A stretch of 64,000 bases of DNA from Streptomyces bungoensis (GTDB taxonomy: Bacteria > Actinomycetota > Actinomycetes > Streptomycetales > Streptomycetaceae), in contig NZ_KQ948858.1 of NCBI RefSeq assembly GCF_001514215.1, positions 217,310-281,309 on the forward strand. The letters run 5' to 3'. The first letter of the stretch is position 1, and every line of letters begins with the position of its first letter. The notes beneath the pieces are model-generated. The model ran no database searches, was not told the DNA's origin, and saw nothing but the letters and a program-made list of their open reading frames with translations. Of the stretch, positions 16,866-24,824 are shown piece after piece. Position numbers and translations under genes: made by a program.

Positions 16866-18287
16866 ATGACCCCTGGTTCCGGACTCCAAGCAGGTCTCAA
16901 GAACCGCCATCTGTCGATGATCGCCATCGGCGGTGTGATCGGTGCCGGACTGTTCGTCGGCTCCAGCACCGGCATCGCCACGACGGGCCCCGGCATCCTT
17001 TTGTCCTACGCCCTCGTCGGCACCCTCGTCGTCCTCGTGATGCGGATGCTCGGCGAGATGTCCGCCGCGAACCCGACCTCGGGCTCCTTCTCCGCGCACG
17101 CCGACCGCGCGCTCGGCCGCTGGGCCGGCTTCTCCATCGGCTGGCTCTACTGGTTCTTCTGGGTCGTCGTGCTCGCCGTCGAGGCGACCGCGGGCGCGAA
17201 GATCCTGGAGGGCTGGATCCCGGCCGTCCCGCAGTGGGGCTGGGCCCTCATCGTGATGACCGTCCTGACGGCCACCAACCTCGTCTCCGTCGGCTCCTAC
17301 GGCGAGTTCGAGTTCTGGTTCGCCGGGATCAAGGTCGTGGCGATCGGCGCGTTCATCGTCGTCGGCCTGCTGGCCGTGTTCGGCGTGCTGCCGGGCGTGC
17401 ACAGCGACAAGGCGGGCTTCTCCAACCTCACCGCACACGGCGGATTCCTGCCGCACGGGCCCGGCGCGATCCTCACCGGCGTGCTGCTGGTCGTCTTCTC
17501 CTTCATGGGCAGCGAGATCGCGACCCTGGCGGCCGGCGAGTCCGAGGACCCGCAGCGGGCGGTGACCAAGTCGACCAACAGCATCATCTGGCGCATCGGC
17601 GTCTTCTACCTGGGCTCGATCCTCGTCGTCATCGCCCTGCTCCCGTGGAACGACCCGTCGATCAAGGAAAAGGGCTCCTACGTGGCCGCCCTGGACTCGC
17701 TCGGCATCGCGCACGCCGGCCAGATCATGAACTTCATCGTGCTGACGTCGGTGCTGTCCTGCCTGAACTCCGGCCTCTACACGGCCTCCCGGATGGCGTT
17801 CTCGCTGGGCCAGCGCGGTGACGCGCCCAAGGCGTTCGCCCGGACGACCTCGCGTGGCGTGCCGAGGGCCGCGATCCTCGTGTCCGTCCTCTTCGGCTTC
17901 CTCGCCGTGTTCTTCAACTACAAGTTCCCGGACTCGGTCTTCCTCTTCCTGGTGAACTCCAGCGGTGCGGTCGCCCTGTTCGTGTGGCTGGTCATCTGCT
18001 TCTCGCAGCTGCGGATGCGGCGGATCATCCAGCGCGAGGCGCCGGAGAAGCTGGTCGTGAAGATGTGGCTGTACCCGTACCTGACCTGGGCGACGGCCGC
18101 GCTGATCGTGTTCGTCCTCGGCTACATGCTGACCGACACCGAGCACGACGGCCGCGAGACGGTCCTGCTGTCCCTCATGGTCGCGGCGATCGTGCTGGTG
18201 ATCGCCGTGGTGAAGGAGAAGGTCCTGGGCGGGCGCACCGCCGAGGGCGTGGAGGCGGCGCCGGCGGACAAGGTGTCCGTGGGCTGA
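16866..18287 (+). CDS. Amino-acid permease (APC superfamily, GABA/aromatic permease-like)
   Basis: A 473-residue secondary transporter with about twelve transmembrane segments. The N-terminal signature GLKNRHLSMIAIGGVIGAGLF and the motif TGPGILLSYALVG are those of the GabP/AroP/LysP subgroup of proton-driven amino-acid permeases. Loop motifs SGSFSAHADRALGRWAGF and GESEDPQRAVTKSTNSIIWRI also fit. GABA or another amino acid is the likely substrate; motifs do not distinguish them. It starts at an ATG after GGAATTCCGTCCC. The 247-bp upstream gap contains nested palindromes. It ends at a strong bidirectional terminator shared with bioY. Confidence 0.92.
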   Translation: MTPGSGLQAGLKNRHLSMIAIGGVIGAGLFVGSSTGIATTGPGILLSYALVGTLVVLVMRMLGEMSAANPTSGSFSAHADRALGRWAGFSIGWLYWFFWVVVLAVEATAGAKILEGWIPAVPQWGWALIVMTVLTATNLVSVGSYGEFEFWFAGIKVVAIGAFIVVGLLAVFGVLPGVHSDKAGFSNLTAHGGFLPHGPGAILTGVLLVVFSFMGSEIATLAAGESEDPQRAVTKSTNSIIWRIGVFYLGSILVVIALLPWNDPSIKEKGSYVAALDSLGIAHAGQIMNFIVLTSVLSCLNSGLYTASRMAFSLGQRGDAPKAFARTTSRGVPRAAILVSVLFGFLAVFFNYKFPDSVFLFLVNSSGAVALFVWLVICFSQLRMRRIIQREAPEKLVVKMWLYPYLTWATAALIVFVLGYMLTDTEHDGRETVLLSLMVAAIVLVIAVVKEKVLGGRTAEGVEAAPADKVSVG

Positions 18288-18327
18288 CCGGATCGCCGTC
18301 GCCACGCACGAAGGCGGCACACGGAAG

Positions 18328-18364
18328 GGGGAGGGGTCCTCGGGTTTCCCGAGGACCCCTCCCC
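18328..18364. terminator. Strong bidirectional terminator
   Basis: A perfect 17-bp stem (18328-18344 with 18348-18364) and a TTT loop lie between the convergent permease and bioY genes. Confidence 0.85.
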
Positions 18365-18379
18365 TTGTTCATGCGTCCG

Positions 18380-18961
18380 TCAGCGCTTGCCGGCCAGCTT
18401 CCAGGCGGTGGGCAGCGCGCCCATCGCCAGGGCCGCCTTCAGGGCGTCGCCGATCAGGAACGGGGTGAGGCCGGCGGCGACGGCCTGGGAGGCGGACAGG
18501 TGGGCCGCCAGGGCCAGGTACGGCACGCCCACGGCGTAGATGACCGCCTCGCCGAGGATCATCGTGCCCGCCGTGCGCAGCGGGGAGCGGTCGGCGCCGC
18601 GGCGGGCCAGGGCGCCGACGAGGGCGGAGGCGAGCAGCATGCCGAGGACGTAGCCGAAGGAGACCGCGCCCGCGCCGGAGGTGCCGCCCGCGAACCAGGG
18701 CAGGCCGGCCACGCCCGCGAGGGCGTACAGGGCGAGGGAGAGGAAGCCGCGGCGGGCGCCGAGCGCGGTGCCGACGAGGAGCGCGGCGAAGGTCTGGCCG
18801 GTCACCGGGACCGGGGAGCCGGGCACCGGCACCGACAGCTGGGCCGCGAGGCCGGTGAGCACGGCGCCGCCGGCGACGAGGGCCACGTCGCGGACCCGGG
18901 ACGCGGGCAGGAGGTCGGCGAGGACTTCACCGGGTCGGGCGGTGGCGGTGGCGGTGCTCAT
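18380..18961 (-). CDS. bioY: Biotin transporter S-component BioY
   Basis: This 193-residue, six-helix membrane protein binds biotin. Family landmarks are PVPVTGQTFAALLVGTALGARRG in the first third, GLPWFAGGTSG, and the C-terminal FLIGDALKAALAMG. BioY works either alone or with the BioMN energising module; no bioM or bioN is adjacent. I chose the ATG at 18961, preceded by GGAG, over an upstream in-frame ATG at 18997. The upstream region contains the palindrome GGTGATCACC, but I cannot link it to a known biotin repressor. Confidence 0.93.
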   Translation of the reverse strand: MSTATATARPGEVLADLLPASRVRDVALVAGGAVLTGLAAQLSVPVPGSPVPVTGQTFAALLVGTALGARRGFLSLALYALAGVAGLPWFAGGTSGAGAVSFGYVLGMLLASALVGALARRGADRSPLRTAGTMILGEAVIYAVGVPYLALAAHLSASQAVAAGLTPFLIGDALKAALAMGALPTAWKLAGKR

Positions 18962-19181
18962 GGGGACTCCGCGTGGGGTGAGGGCAGATGGGAACACCGT
19001 GACGCTATCCCGGCGGCCTCGGGGTGATCACCGTCGGCGCTCGACAAAGGCGACGAGCAGCGCTTGGTGGGCTCCCGACAAACGGTGGTGGCTACACCCG
19101 GTACGACGTGACAACGATCACTGAGGCGGGGATGCGCGGCTCACTCCGCGGGCCCTCGGCGGGACTGTGGGATCCCGCCAA

Positions 19182-19208
19182 TGAATCCTAGTGGTCTGGT
19201 GGGATTCA
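19182..19208. promoter_or_regulatory. Inverted repeat TGAATCC-N13-GGATTCA near the leader 1 promoter
   Basis: A perfect 7-bp inverted repeat with a 13-nt spacer lies over the -35 region expected for the -10-like TACGCT at 19221-19226. A second repeat, GGCGGGA-N8-TCCCGCC (19158-19179), is just upstream. Either may be the operator for the ROK regulator encoded downstream. Confidence 0.4.
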
Positions 19209-19233
19209 CCTTTCCTGCCCTACGCTTCCGGAC

Positions 19234-19320
19234 ATGGCCGCCCAGTCCCGGAACCTCACGTCGCGTCGCTATGTCGACCTGCGACGCCAGGGCACGGCCA
19301 CCTGTCGCCGCCTCCGGTAG
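19234..19320 (+). CDS. Putative Cys-containing leader peptide (28 aa) upstream of the ROK regulator
   Basis: A short ORF starts at ATG 19234 and ends at TAG 19318-19320. Its core RRYVDLRRQG and the single Cys24 near the end match the small leader peptides often found upstream of sulfur-metabolism genes in Streptomyces, whose usual core is RRHVDL...C. A -10-like TACGCT at 19221-19226 is exactly 7 nt before the ATG, implying a leaderless transcript. The ROK gene begins 66 nt after its stop and is followed by a sulfonate utilisation cluster. The proposed role is attenuation in response to charged tRNA-Cys, that is, to sulfur supply; this is inference. Confidence 0.65.
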   Translation: MAAQSRNLTSRRYVDLRRQGTATCRRLR

Positions 19321-19385
19321 GGGCGGGCCGCGGCACGCCTCGCCTTTCCGAGACGCGTCGGCCCCGTTCCCGAGGACGGTTCTCC

Positions 19386-20591
19386 ATGCCCCGTACCGCG
19401 GCATCCCCACTCCCTCTTGTCTCCCCCCTCCCCCGGGCCGCCGGCGGTGACCGGCGGCGCGCCACCGCCGGTGCCGTGCTGCGCTCCGTGCTGGCGCACG
19501 GGCCGGTGGCGCGCAGCACCGTCGCCCGGCTGACCGGGCTGTCACCGGCGTCCGTGACCGAGCACTGCGCCCGGCTGGGCGCGCTCGGGCTGATCCGTGA
19601 GGAGGCGGCGCCGCGCCGTTCGAACGGGGTGGGCCGGCCGCACCTGCCGATCGATCTCGACACCGGGCGGTTCGTGGTCGGCGCGGTGCACGTGGCCGTG
19701 CCGTACACCACGGTGGCGCTGCTGGACCTGCGCGGCCGGGTGCTGGTCCGGCGGGAGCTCGGACACGGGGACACCGACCCTGTGCGGGTGGCGGCCCGGG
19801 CCGCCGAGGCGCTCGCGGCGCTGCTCGGGCGGTTCCCGGAGCGCCGGCCCCTCGGGGTCGGGTGCGCGGTCGGCGGCTGGGTGGACCGGGAGGCGGGCAC
19901 CGTCGTCGAGCACGAACCGCTGGGCTGGCGCGAGGTGCCGGTGCGCGCGCTGCTCGAGGACCGCACCGGGCTGCCGGTCCACGTGGACGGGCACGCACGG
20001 GCTCTGCTCCACGCCGAGCGGCTGTTCGGGCGGGCCCGGGAGAGCGGCAGCGTGCTGCACCTGTTCGTCGGCAACGTGGTCGACGCGGCCTTCGCCACCG
20101 GCGACGAGGTGCACCACGGCCCCCGGTCGCAGGCCGGCGCCATCGGCCACCTGCCGGTGCCGGGCGGCACCGAGCCCTGCCCGTGCGGCCGTACCGGCTG
20201 CCTCCAGGCCGAGTTGAGCGAGCGGACGCTGTGCCGGCGGGCCCGGGCGGCCGGCGTGGCCGACGGCACGAACCCGATGCACGTGGTGCACGCGGCGGCG
20301 GCCGGTGACGCGCTGGCCCGCCGGCTGCTGGTGGAGCGGGCCCGGACGACCGGGCGCGCGGCCGGGCTGCTGCTGGACGTGCTGAACCCGGAGTCGCTGG
20401 TGGTGACCGAGGTGGGCGTCCTGCACTTCGAGGACTGCCTGCGCGCGCTGAGGGAATCGGCCGGAATCCACCGTACGGCGACCGTCGCGCCGACGAGTTT
20501 CCGTGATTCCGTGCTGGCGGTGGCGGGTGGATCGGTGATTCTCGACGTGCTGTTCCGCGACCCGCTGGCCGTTTCACCTGAGGCTATTTAA
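19386..20591 (+). CDS. ROK-family transcriptional regulator of the organosulfur cluster
   Basis: A 401-residue protein with an N-terminal winged HTH (LTGLSPASVTEHCARLGALGLI at about 55-76 from this start) and a ROK ATPase-fold domain. The zinc-binding signature CPCGRTGC is intact. The ExGH sugar-binding motif of ROK kinases is degenerate here (GAIGHLPV, no Glu), so it should not be a kinase and may not sense a sugar. ATG 19386 has GAGGA 9 nt upstream; a 65-codon upstream extension overlaps the leader ORF in another frame and was rejected. It directly precedes the sulfonate transporter genes on the same strand and probably regulates them. Confidence 0.85.
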   Translation: MPRTAASPLPLVSPLPRAAGGDRRRATAGAVLRSVLAHGPVARSTVARLTGLSPASVTEHCARLGALGLIREEAAPRRSNGVGRPHLPIDLDTGRFVVGAVHVAVPYTTVALLDLRGRVLVRRELGHGDTDPVRVAARAAEALAALLGRFPERRPLGVGCAVGGWVDREAGTVVEHEPLGWREVPVRALLEDRTGLPVHVDGHARALLHAERLFGRARESGSVLHLFVGNVVDAAFATGDEVHHGPRSQAGAIGHLPVPGGTEPCPCGRTGCLQAELSERTLCRRARAAGVADGTNPMHVVHAAAAGDALARRLLVERARTTGRAAGLLLDVLNPESLVVTEVGVLHFEDCLRALRESAGIHRTATVAPTSFRDSVLAVAGGSVILDVLFRDPLAVSPEAI

Positions 20592-20608
20592 TTCAGAAAC
20601 TCGGAATG

Positions 20609-20638
20609 TTGACAGGGAGTGCGCGTGGCCGGGAACAT
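20609..20638 (+). promoter_or_regulatory. Promoter upstream of the sulfonate transporter leader
   Basis: TTGACA (20609-20614) and GAACAT (20633-20638) are separated by 18 bp. The mini-ORF start codon at 20646 follows by 7 nt, so the transcript may start at that codon. It lies just after the ROK gene stop. Confidence 0.5.
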
Positions 20639-20645
20639 GCTGGTC

Positions 20646-20684
20646 ATGAACCCGCTCACGAGCTGTCGCACCCTCTGTTGCTGA
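20646..20684 (+). CDS. Candidate Cys-rich leader mini-ORF MNPLTSCRTLCC
   Basis: Twelve codons encode MNPLTSCRTLCC and then TGA: three Cys, two of them the final residues, and two using the TGT codon, which is uncommon in this G+C-rich genome. It sits 7 nt after the -10-like box of the promoter at 20609-20638. It could be extended upstream in frame by three codons to ATG 20637. A small hairpin CGCGC-ATGAA-GCGCG follows within about 25 nt. The substrate-binding protein gene begins 149 nt downstream. It is a candidate cysteine-sensing attenuator; chance occurrence cannot be excluded from sequence alone. Confidence 0.5.
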   Translation: MNPLTSCRTLCC

Positions 20685-20832
20685 CTTGTTGCCGCGCATG
20701 AAGCGCGTGTTTCCGTCTGCGTGAGTTCACTTTTCCCGGCGCCTTTCCCGCCCGCCATTCCCCCACTTCCGGTGTGCGGTCCCGCCCGGAATGCCGTCTG
20801 CCTTTCCGCTCCGTCCGTCCAGGAGTCCTGCC

Positions 20833-21900
20833 ATGCCTGCTCCATCCGTATCCGGTCTCGACCGCCGCCTGTTCCTCACCTCGCTGCTGGGTGCGTCGGC
20901 CGCCGCCCTCGGGGTCGGCGGCTGCGCGAAGGGCGACGCGGCCGCCGACACCCGGGCCGCCGCCGTGAAGCCGCTCGCCGGCAAGGTCCCGGCCGGCACC
21001 AGCCTGAAGATCGCCTCCTACCAGAACACCCAGCAGCTGCAGTTCAAGCTGGCGAAACTGCCGAGGCTGCCGTTCACGGTGTCCGACTGGGTGAACATCG
21101 GGGCCGGCCCGGACGTCATCAACGCCTTCCGCGCGGGGTCGCTGGATCTCGCCAACAACGCGGGGATCCCGCCGATCCAGGCCCACTACCAGGGTTTCGC
21201 TGCGAAGATCGTGGCGATCGACGTCACCCGCAAACCCAACTACCTGTTCGCCACCAAGCCGGGCAGCGACATCCACACCGTGCGCGACTTCAAGGGCCGC
21301 AGGCTGGCCTTCTCGCAGGGGCAGGCGCAGGGTGTCGTGCTGCTGCGGGCGCTGAAGAAGGCGGGTCTGGCCTACGGCGAGGTGACGCTGGTCCCGCTGA
21401 CCAGCAACCAGTTCCTCACCGCGCTGCAGTCCGGCCAGGTGGACGTCGCCCCGCTCGCCAACAGCCAGGCGCCCGCCTACCTCAAGCAGTACGGCGCCAA
21501 GGGCGCCCACACGATCGCCACCGACGTGGTCGACCTGCTCAACCTGCTGTGGGCGCCGCAGAGCGTGCTGAACGACCCCGCCAAGGCCGCCGCGATCGCC
21601 GCGTACATCCCCCGGTGGGCCCAGGGCCAGGTGTGGACGTACGAGCACCCGGGCGTCTGGAACGAGGAGTTCTACGTCGGGACGCAGAACCTGACCTTGC
21701 AGCAGGCGAAGTCCATCACCGCCCTCGCCAACAAGCCGCTGTTCCCGCCGAGCTGGGACGAGGCGATCGCCTGGGAGCAGGAGACCGCGGACCTGCTCGC
21801 CGAGGGGGGCTTCGTCAAGAAGTTCGACGTCTCCTCCCTCTTCGACCACCGCTTCGAGTCCATCGCCGCCCGGGCCGTGCCGGCGGAGTACCGGAAGTGA
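20833..21900 (+). CDS. Sulfonate/nitrate-type ABC transporter substrate-binding lipoprotein
   Basis: A 355-residue extracytoplasmic binding protein. The signal has twin Arg at 11-12 (DRRLFLTS), a hydrophobic core and the lipobox VGGC with Cys31, so export by Tat and lipid anchoring are likely. The body (LKIASYQNTQQLQFKL, GPDVINAFRAGSLDLA, FKGRRLAFSQGQAQGVVLLRAL) fits the SsuA/TauA/NrtA periplasmic-binding fold. ATG 20833 has AGGAG 7 nt upstream; an ATG 42 nt further upstream lacks a site. It is the first gene of a tight operon with permease, ATPase, monooxygenase and dioxygenase, implying uptake of an organosulfonate or sulfate ester. Confidence 0.88.
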   Translation: MPAPSVSGLDRRLFLTSLLGASAAALGVGGCAKGDAAADTRAAAVKPLAGKVPAGTSLKIASYQNTQQLQFKLAKLPRLPFTVSDWVNIGAGPDVINAFRAGSLDLANNAGIPPIQAHYQGFAAKIVAIDVTRKPNYLFATKPGSDIHTVRDFKGRRLAFSQGQAQGVVLLRALKKAGLAYGEVTLVPLTSNQFLTALQSGQVDVAPLANSQAPAYLKQYGAKGAHTIATDVVDLLNLLWAPQSVLNDPAKAAAIAAYIPRWAQGQVWTYEHPGVWNEEFYVGTQNLTLQQAKSITALANKPLFPPSWDEAIAWEQETADLLAEGGFVKKFDVSSLFDHRFESIAARAVPAEYRK

Positions 21901-22745
21901 GCGCCGTGACCACGACGACGACAGCCGTGGCGGCCCCGGCCGCCGCGGAACTCCCCCAGGTCCGCCGGCGCCGCCGGCTCTCCCCCGGGCGCCGGCTGCC
22001 CGCCGCCCGGCTCGCCGGACCGCTGCTGGTCCTCGCTCTGTGGGCCGCCGCGTCGGCCGCCGGAGCGCTCGATCCGGGCGCGGTCCCGGCGCCCTGGACG
22101 GTGCTGCGGACGGCCGGCCGGCTGTGGACGGACGGCACGCTGCCCACCGACGTGCTGACCTCGCTGCGGCGGGCCGCCTACGGCTTCACGATCGGCCTGA
22201 CCGCGGGCGTGCTGCTCGCGCTCGCCTCCGGGCTGAGCCGGGCCGGGGAGGCGCTGATCGACGGGACCGTGCAGCTCAACCGGGCGGTCCCGACGCTCGG
22301 CCTGATCCCGCTGTTCATCCTCTGGCTGGGCATCGGCGAGACGTTCAAGATCGCCATCATCGCGATCGTCGTCTACGTCCCCGTCTACCTCAACGCGCAC
22401 GCCGCGCTGTCCGGCATCGACACCCGGTACGTCGAACTCGCCGAGGTGCAGGGCCTCTCAAGGCTCGCCTTCGTCCGGCAGGTGGTGATCCCCGGCGCCC
22501 TGCCCGGATTCTTCGTGGGACTCCGGCTGGCCGTCACCGGCTCCTGGCTGGGCCTGGTGGTCCTGGAGCAGATCAACGCCACCAGCGGCCTCGGCTACCT
22601 GATGTTCCAGGCGCAGAACTACGGCCAGACCGACGTGATCCTCGTCGGCCTGCTGATCTACGGCGTCTTCGGCCTGGCCTCCGACAGCGTGGTCCGTCTT
22701 CTCGAACGGAGGGTGCTGTCATGGCGCCGCACACTGAGCAGCTGA
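21897..22745 (+). CDS. Sulfonate-type ABC transporter permease
   Basis: A 282-residue inner membrane subunit with about six transmembrane helices. The EAA-type loop is visible as LAEVQGLSRLAFVRQVVIPGALPGFFVGLR, the SsuC/TauC-like signature that docks on the ATPase. GTG 21897 overlaps the upstream TGA by the GTGA arrangement, indicating translational coupling; GTG 21906 is an alternative. The N-terminal 40 residues are Arg/Pro-rich and cytoplasmic. It belongs with the binding protein before it and the ATPase after it. Confidence 0.9.
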   Translation: MSAVTTTTTAVAAPAAAELPQVRRRRRLSPGRRLPAARLAGPLLVLALWAAASAAGALDPGAVPAPWTVLRTAGRLWTDGTLPTDVLTSLRRAAYGFTIGLTAGVLLALASGLSRAGEALIDGTVQLNRAVPTLGLIPLFILWLGIGETFKIAIIAIVVYVPVYLNAHAALSGIDTRYVELAEVQGLSRLAFVRQVVIPGALPGFFVGLRLAVTGSWLGLVVLEQINATSGLGYLMFQAQNYGQTDVILVGLLIYGVFGLASDSVVRLLERRVLSWRRTLSS

Positions 22746-23455
22746 CCCGGCCGGCGGTGCGCCTGCGCGGCCTGACCCGGTCCTTCGAGGGCCGCACCGT
22801 CCTCGACGGGATCGACCTGGACCTGCCCGCCGGGCAGTTCACCGCGCTGCTCGGGCACAGCGGCTCGGGCAAGTCGACCCTGCTGCGGGCGGTCGCCGGG
22901 CTCGACCACGGGGTCGCCGGCAGCGGGCGGCTCGTCGCCCCCGAGCGGGTGTCGGTCGTCTTCCAGGACTCCCGGCTGCTGCCCTGGCGCCGGGTGCTGG
23001 ACAACGTGCTGCTCGGCGCTGCCGGCAGGGACGCGGAGGAGCGCGGCCGGGCGGCCCTCGCGGAGGTCGGGCTGAAGGGCCGCGAGCGGGCCTGGCCGGG
23101 CGAGCTGTCCGGCGGCGAGGCACAGCGCGCCGCGCTCGCCCGCTCCCTGGTCCGCGAGCCCGAACTCCTCCTCGCGGACGAGCCGTTCGGCGCGCTGGAC
23201 GCGCTCACCCGGATCCGGATGCACCACCTGCTGCGCGACCTGTGGCAGCGCCACCGGCCGTCCGTGCTGCTCGTCACCCACGACGTGGACGAGGCGATCG
23301 TGCTCGCCGACCGGGTCCTCGTCCTCGACCGCGGCCGCATCGGCCTCGACCTGACCATCGACCACCCCCACCCGCGTTCCTACCGGGAACCGGTGCTGGG
23401 CGCCTACCGCGAGCGGCTGCTGGCCGCCCTCGGCGTCACGGAGGACCACGCATGA
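22721..23455 (+). CDS. Sulfonate-type ABC transporter ATP-binding protein
   Basis: A 244-residue nucleotide-binding subunit. Walker A GHSGSGKST is at about 45-53, the Q-loop is in VVFQDSRLLPWR, the signature LSGGEAQR follows, then Walker B LLLADEP and the switch His in VTHDVDEA. The DSRLLPW motif is typical of the SsuB/TauB/NrtD group. ATG 22721 has GGAGGG 7 nt upstream and overlaps the permease gene by 25 nt. The stop overlaps the next start as ATGA. Confidence 0.93.
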   Translation: MAPHTEQLTRPAVRLRGLTRSFEGRTVLDGIDLDLPAGQFTALLGHSGSGKSTLLRAVAGLDHGVAGSGRLVAPERVSVVFQDSRLLPWRRVLDNVLLGAAGRDAEERGRAALAEVGLKGRERAWPGELSGGEAQRAALARSLVREPELLLADEPFGALDALTRIRMHHLLRDLWQRHRPSVLLVTHDVDEAIVLADRVLVLDRGRIGLDLTIDHPHPRSYREPVLGAYRERLLAALGVTEDHA

Positions 23456-24795
23456 CCCGCACGCTCCACCTGAACGCGTTCCTGATGAACACCGGCCACC
23501 ACGAGGCGTCGTGGCGGCTGCCGGAGAGCGACCCGCACGCGCACGTCGACCTCGCGCACTACGTCCGGCTGGCCCGGATCGCCGAGCGCGGCACCTTCGA
23601 CTCGCTCTTCCTCGCCGACGGCCCCCAGCTGTGGTCCAACCTGGCGCAGCGCCCGGCCGGCGCGCTGGAACCGCTCACCCTGCTGACCGCGCTGGCGACG
23701 GCCACCGAGCACATCGGCCTGATCGCCACCGCGTCCACCTCCTACAACTCGCCCTACAACCTGGCCCGCCGGTTCGCCTCGCTGGACATCGTCAGCGGCG
23801 GCCGGGCCGGCTGGAACATCGTCACCACCGCGGGCGCCGAGGCCGCCCGCAACTTCGGTCTGGAGGCCGAGCCCGCGCACGCCGAACGGTACGCCCGGGC
23901 GGCCGAGTTCCTGGAGGTGGCCCTGAAGCTGTGGGACAGCTGGGAGGACGACGCGGTCGTCGCCGACAAGGCGGCCGGCGTCTGGGGCGACGACAGCAAG
24001 ATCCACCCGCCCCGGCACCGGGGGACGTACTTCAGCGTCGCCGGCGCCCTGAACGTGCCGCGCATCCCGCAGGGCTACCCGCTGCTGGTGCAGGCGGGCT
24101 CCTCCGACGACGGCAGGGCCTTCGCCGCCCGGTACGCGGAGGCCGTGTTCACCGCCCAGCAGACCCTCGCCGACGCGCAGGCGTTCTACCGCGACCTGAA
24201 GGCCCGCACGCTGCGGGCGGGCCGGGACCCCGAGCACGTCAAGGTGCTGCCCGGCATCGTGCCGGTGCTCGGCTCCACGGAGGCCGAGGCGCGGGCCGCC
24301 GAGCGGCTGCTGGAGGACCACATCGTGTACGACCACGGCGTGGCCCGGCTGGAGAGCCTGCTGCAGTTGCCCGCCGGGACCCTGGAGCTGGACGGCCCGC
24401 TGCCCGCGGACCTGCCGCCGGAGTCCGCCGTCGAGGGCGCCAAGAGCCGCTACACGCTGGTGGTGGAGCTGGCCCGGCGCGAGCGGCTGACCGTACGGCA
24501 GCTGATCGGGCGGCTCGGCGGCGGCCGCGGCCACCTCACGTTCGCCGGGACGCCCGAGCAGGTGGCCGGCCAGATCGGGACGTGGTTCACCGAGGGGGCC
24601 GCCGACGGCTTCAACATCATGCCCGCCGTGCTGCCCTCCGGCCTGGAGGCGTTCGTCGAGCACGTCGTACCGATCCTGCGCCGCCGCGGCCTGTTCCGCA
24701 CGGAGTACGGCGCCCGCCGGACCCTGCGGGAGCGCTACGGCCTGCCCCGCCCCGCCAACCAGTACCTGACGCCCGCGTCCGTCCGATCCGCCTGA
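23452..24795 (+). CDS. NtaA/SnaA/DszA-family flavin-dependent monooxygenase
   Basis: A 447-residue luciferase-like, FMNH2-dependent oxygenase. The N-terminus LHLNAFLMNTGHHEASWRLP, the FDSLFLADG strand, the segment STSYNSPYNLARRFASLDIVSGGRAGWNIVT and the tail GFNIMPAVLPSGLEAFVEHVVPILRRRGLFR are standard for the subgroup containing nitrilotriacetate, dibenzothiophene-sulfone and dimethyl-sulfide monooxygenases. With a sulfonate transporter upstream it probably cleaves a C-S bond or desulfurises an imported compound. It needs a separate flavin reductase; none is encoded nearby. The start overlaps the ATPase stop. Confidence 0.9.
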   Translation: MTRTLHLNAFLMNTGHHEASWRLPESDPHAHVDLAHYVRLARIAERGTFDSLFLADGPQLWSNLAQRPAGALEPLTLLTALATATEHIGLIATASTSYNSPYNLARRFASLDIVSGGRAGWNIVTTAGAEAARNFGLEAEPAHAERYARAAEFLEVALKLWDSWEDDAVVADKAAGVWGDDSKIHPPRHRGTYFSVAGALNVPRIPQGYPLLVQAGSSDDGRAFAARYAEAVFTAQQTLADAQAFYRDLKARTLRAGRDPEHVKVLPGIVPVLGSTEAEARAAERLLEDHIVYDHGVARLESLLQLPAGTLELDGPLPADLPPESAVEGAKSRYTLVVELARRERLTVRQLIGRLGGGRGHLTFAGTPEQVAGQIGTWFTEGAADGFNIMPAVLPSGLEAFVEHVVPILRRRGLFRTEYGARRTLRERYGLPRPANQYLTPASVRSA

Positions 24796-24824
24796 TCCAT
24801 CCGATCCGTTCGAAAGGAACCCGC

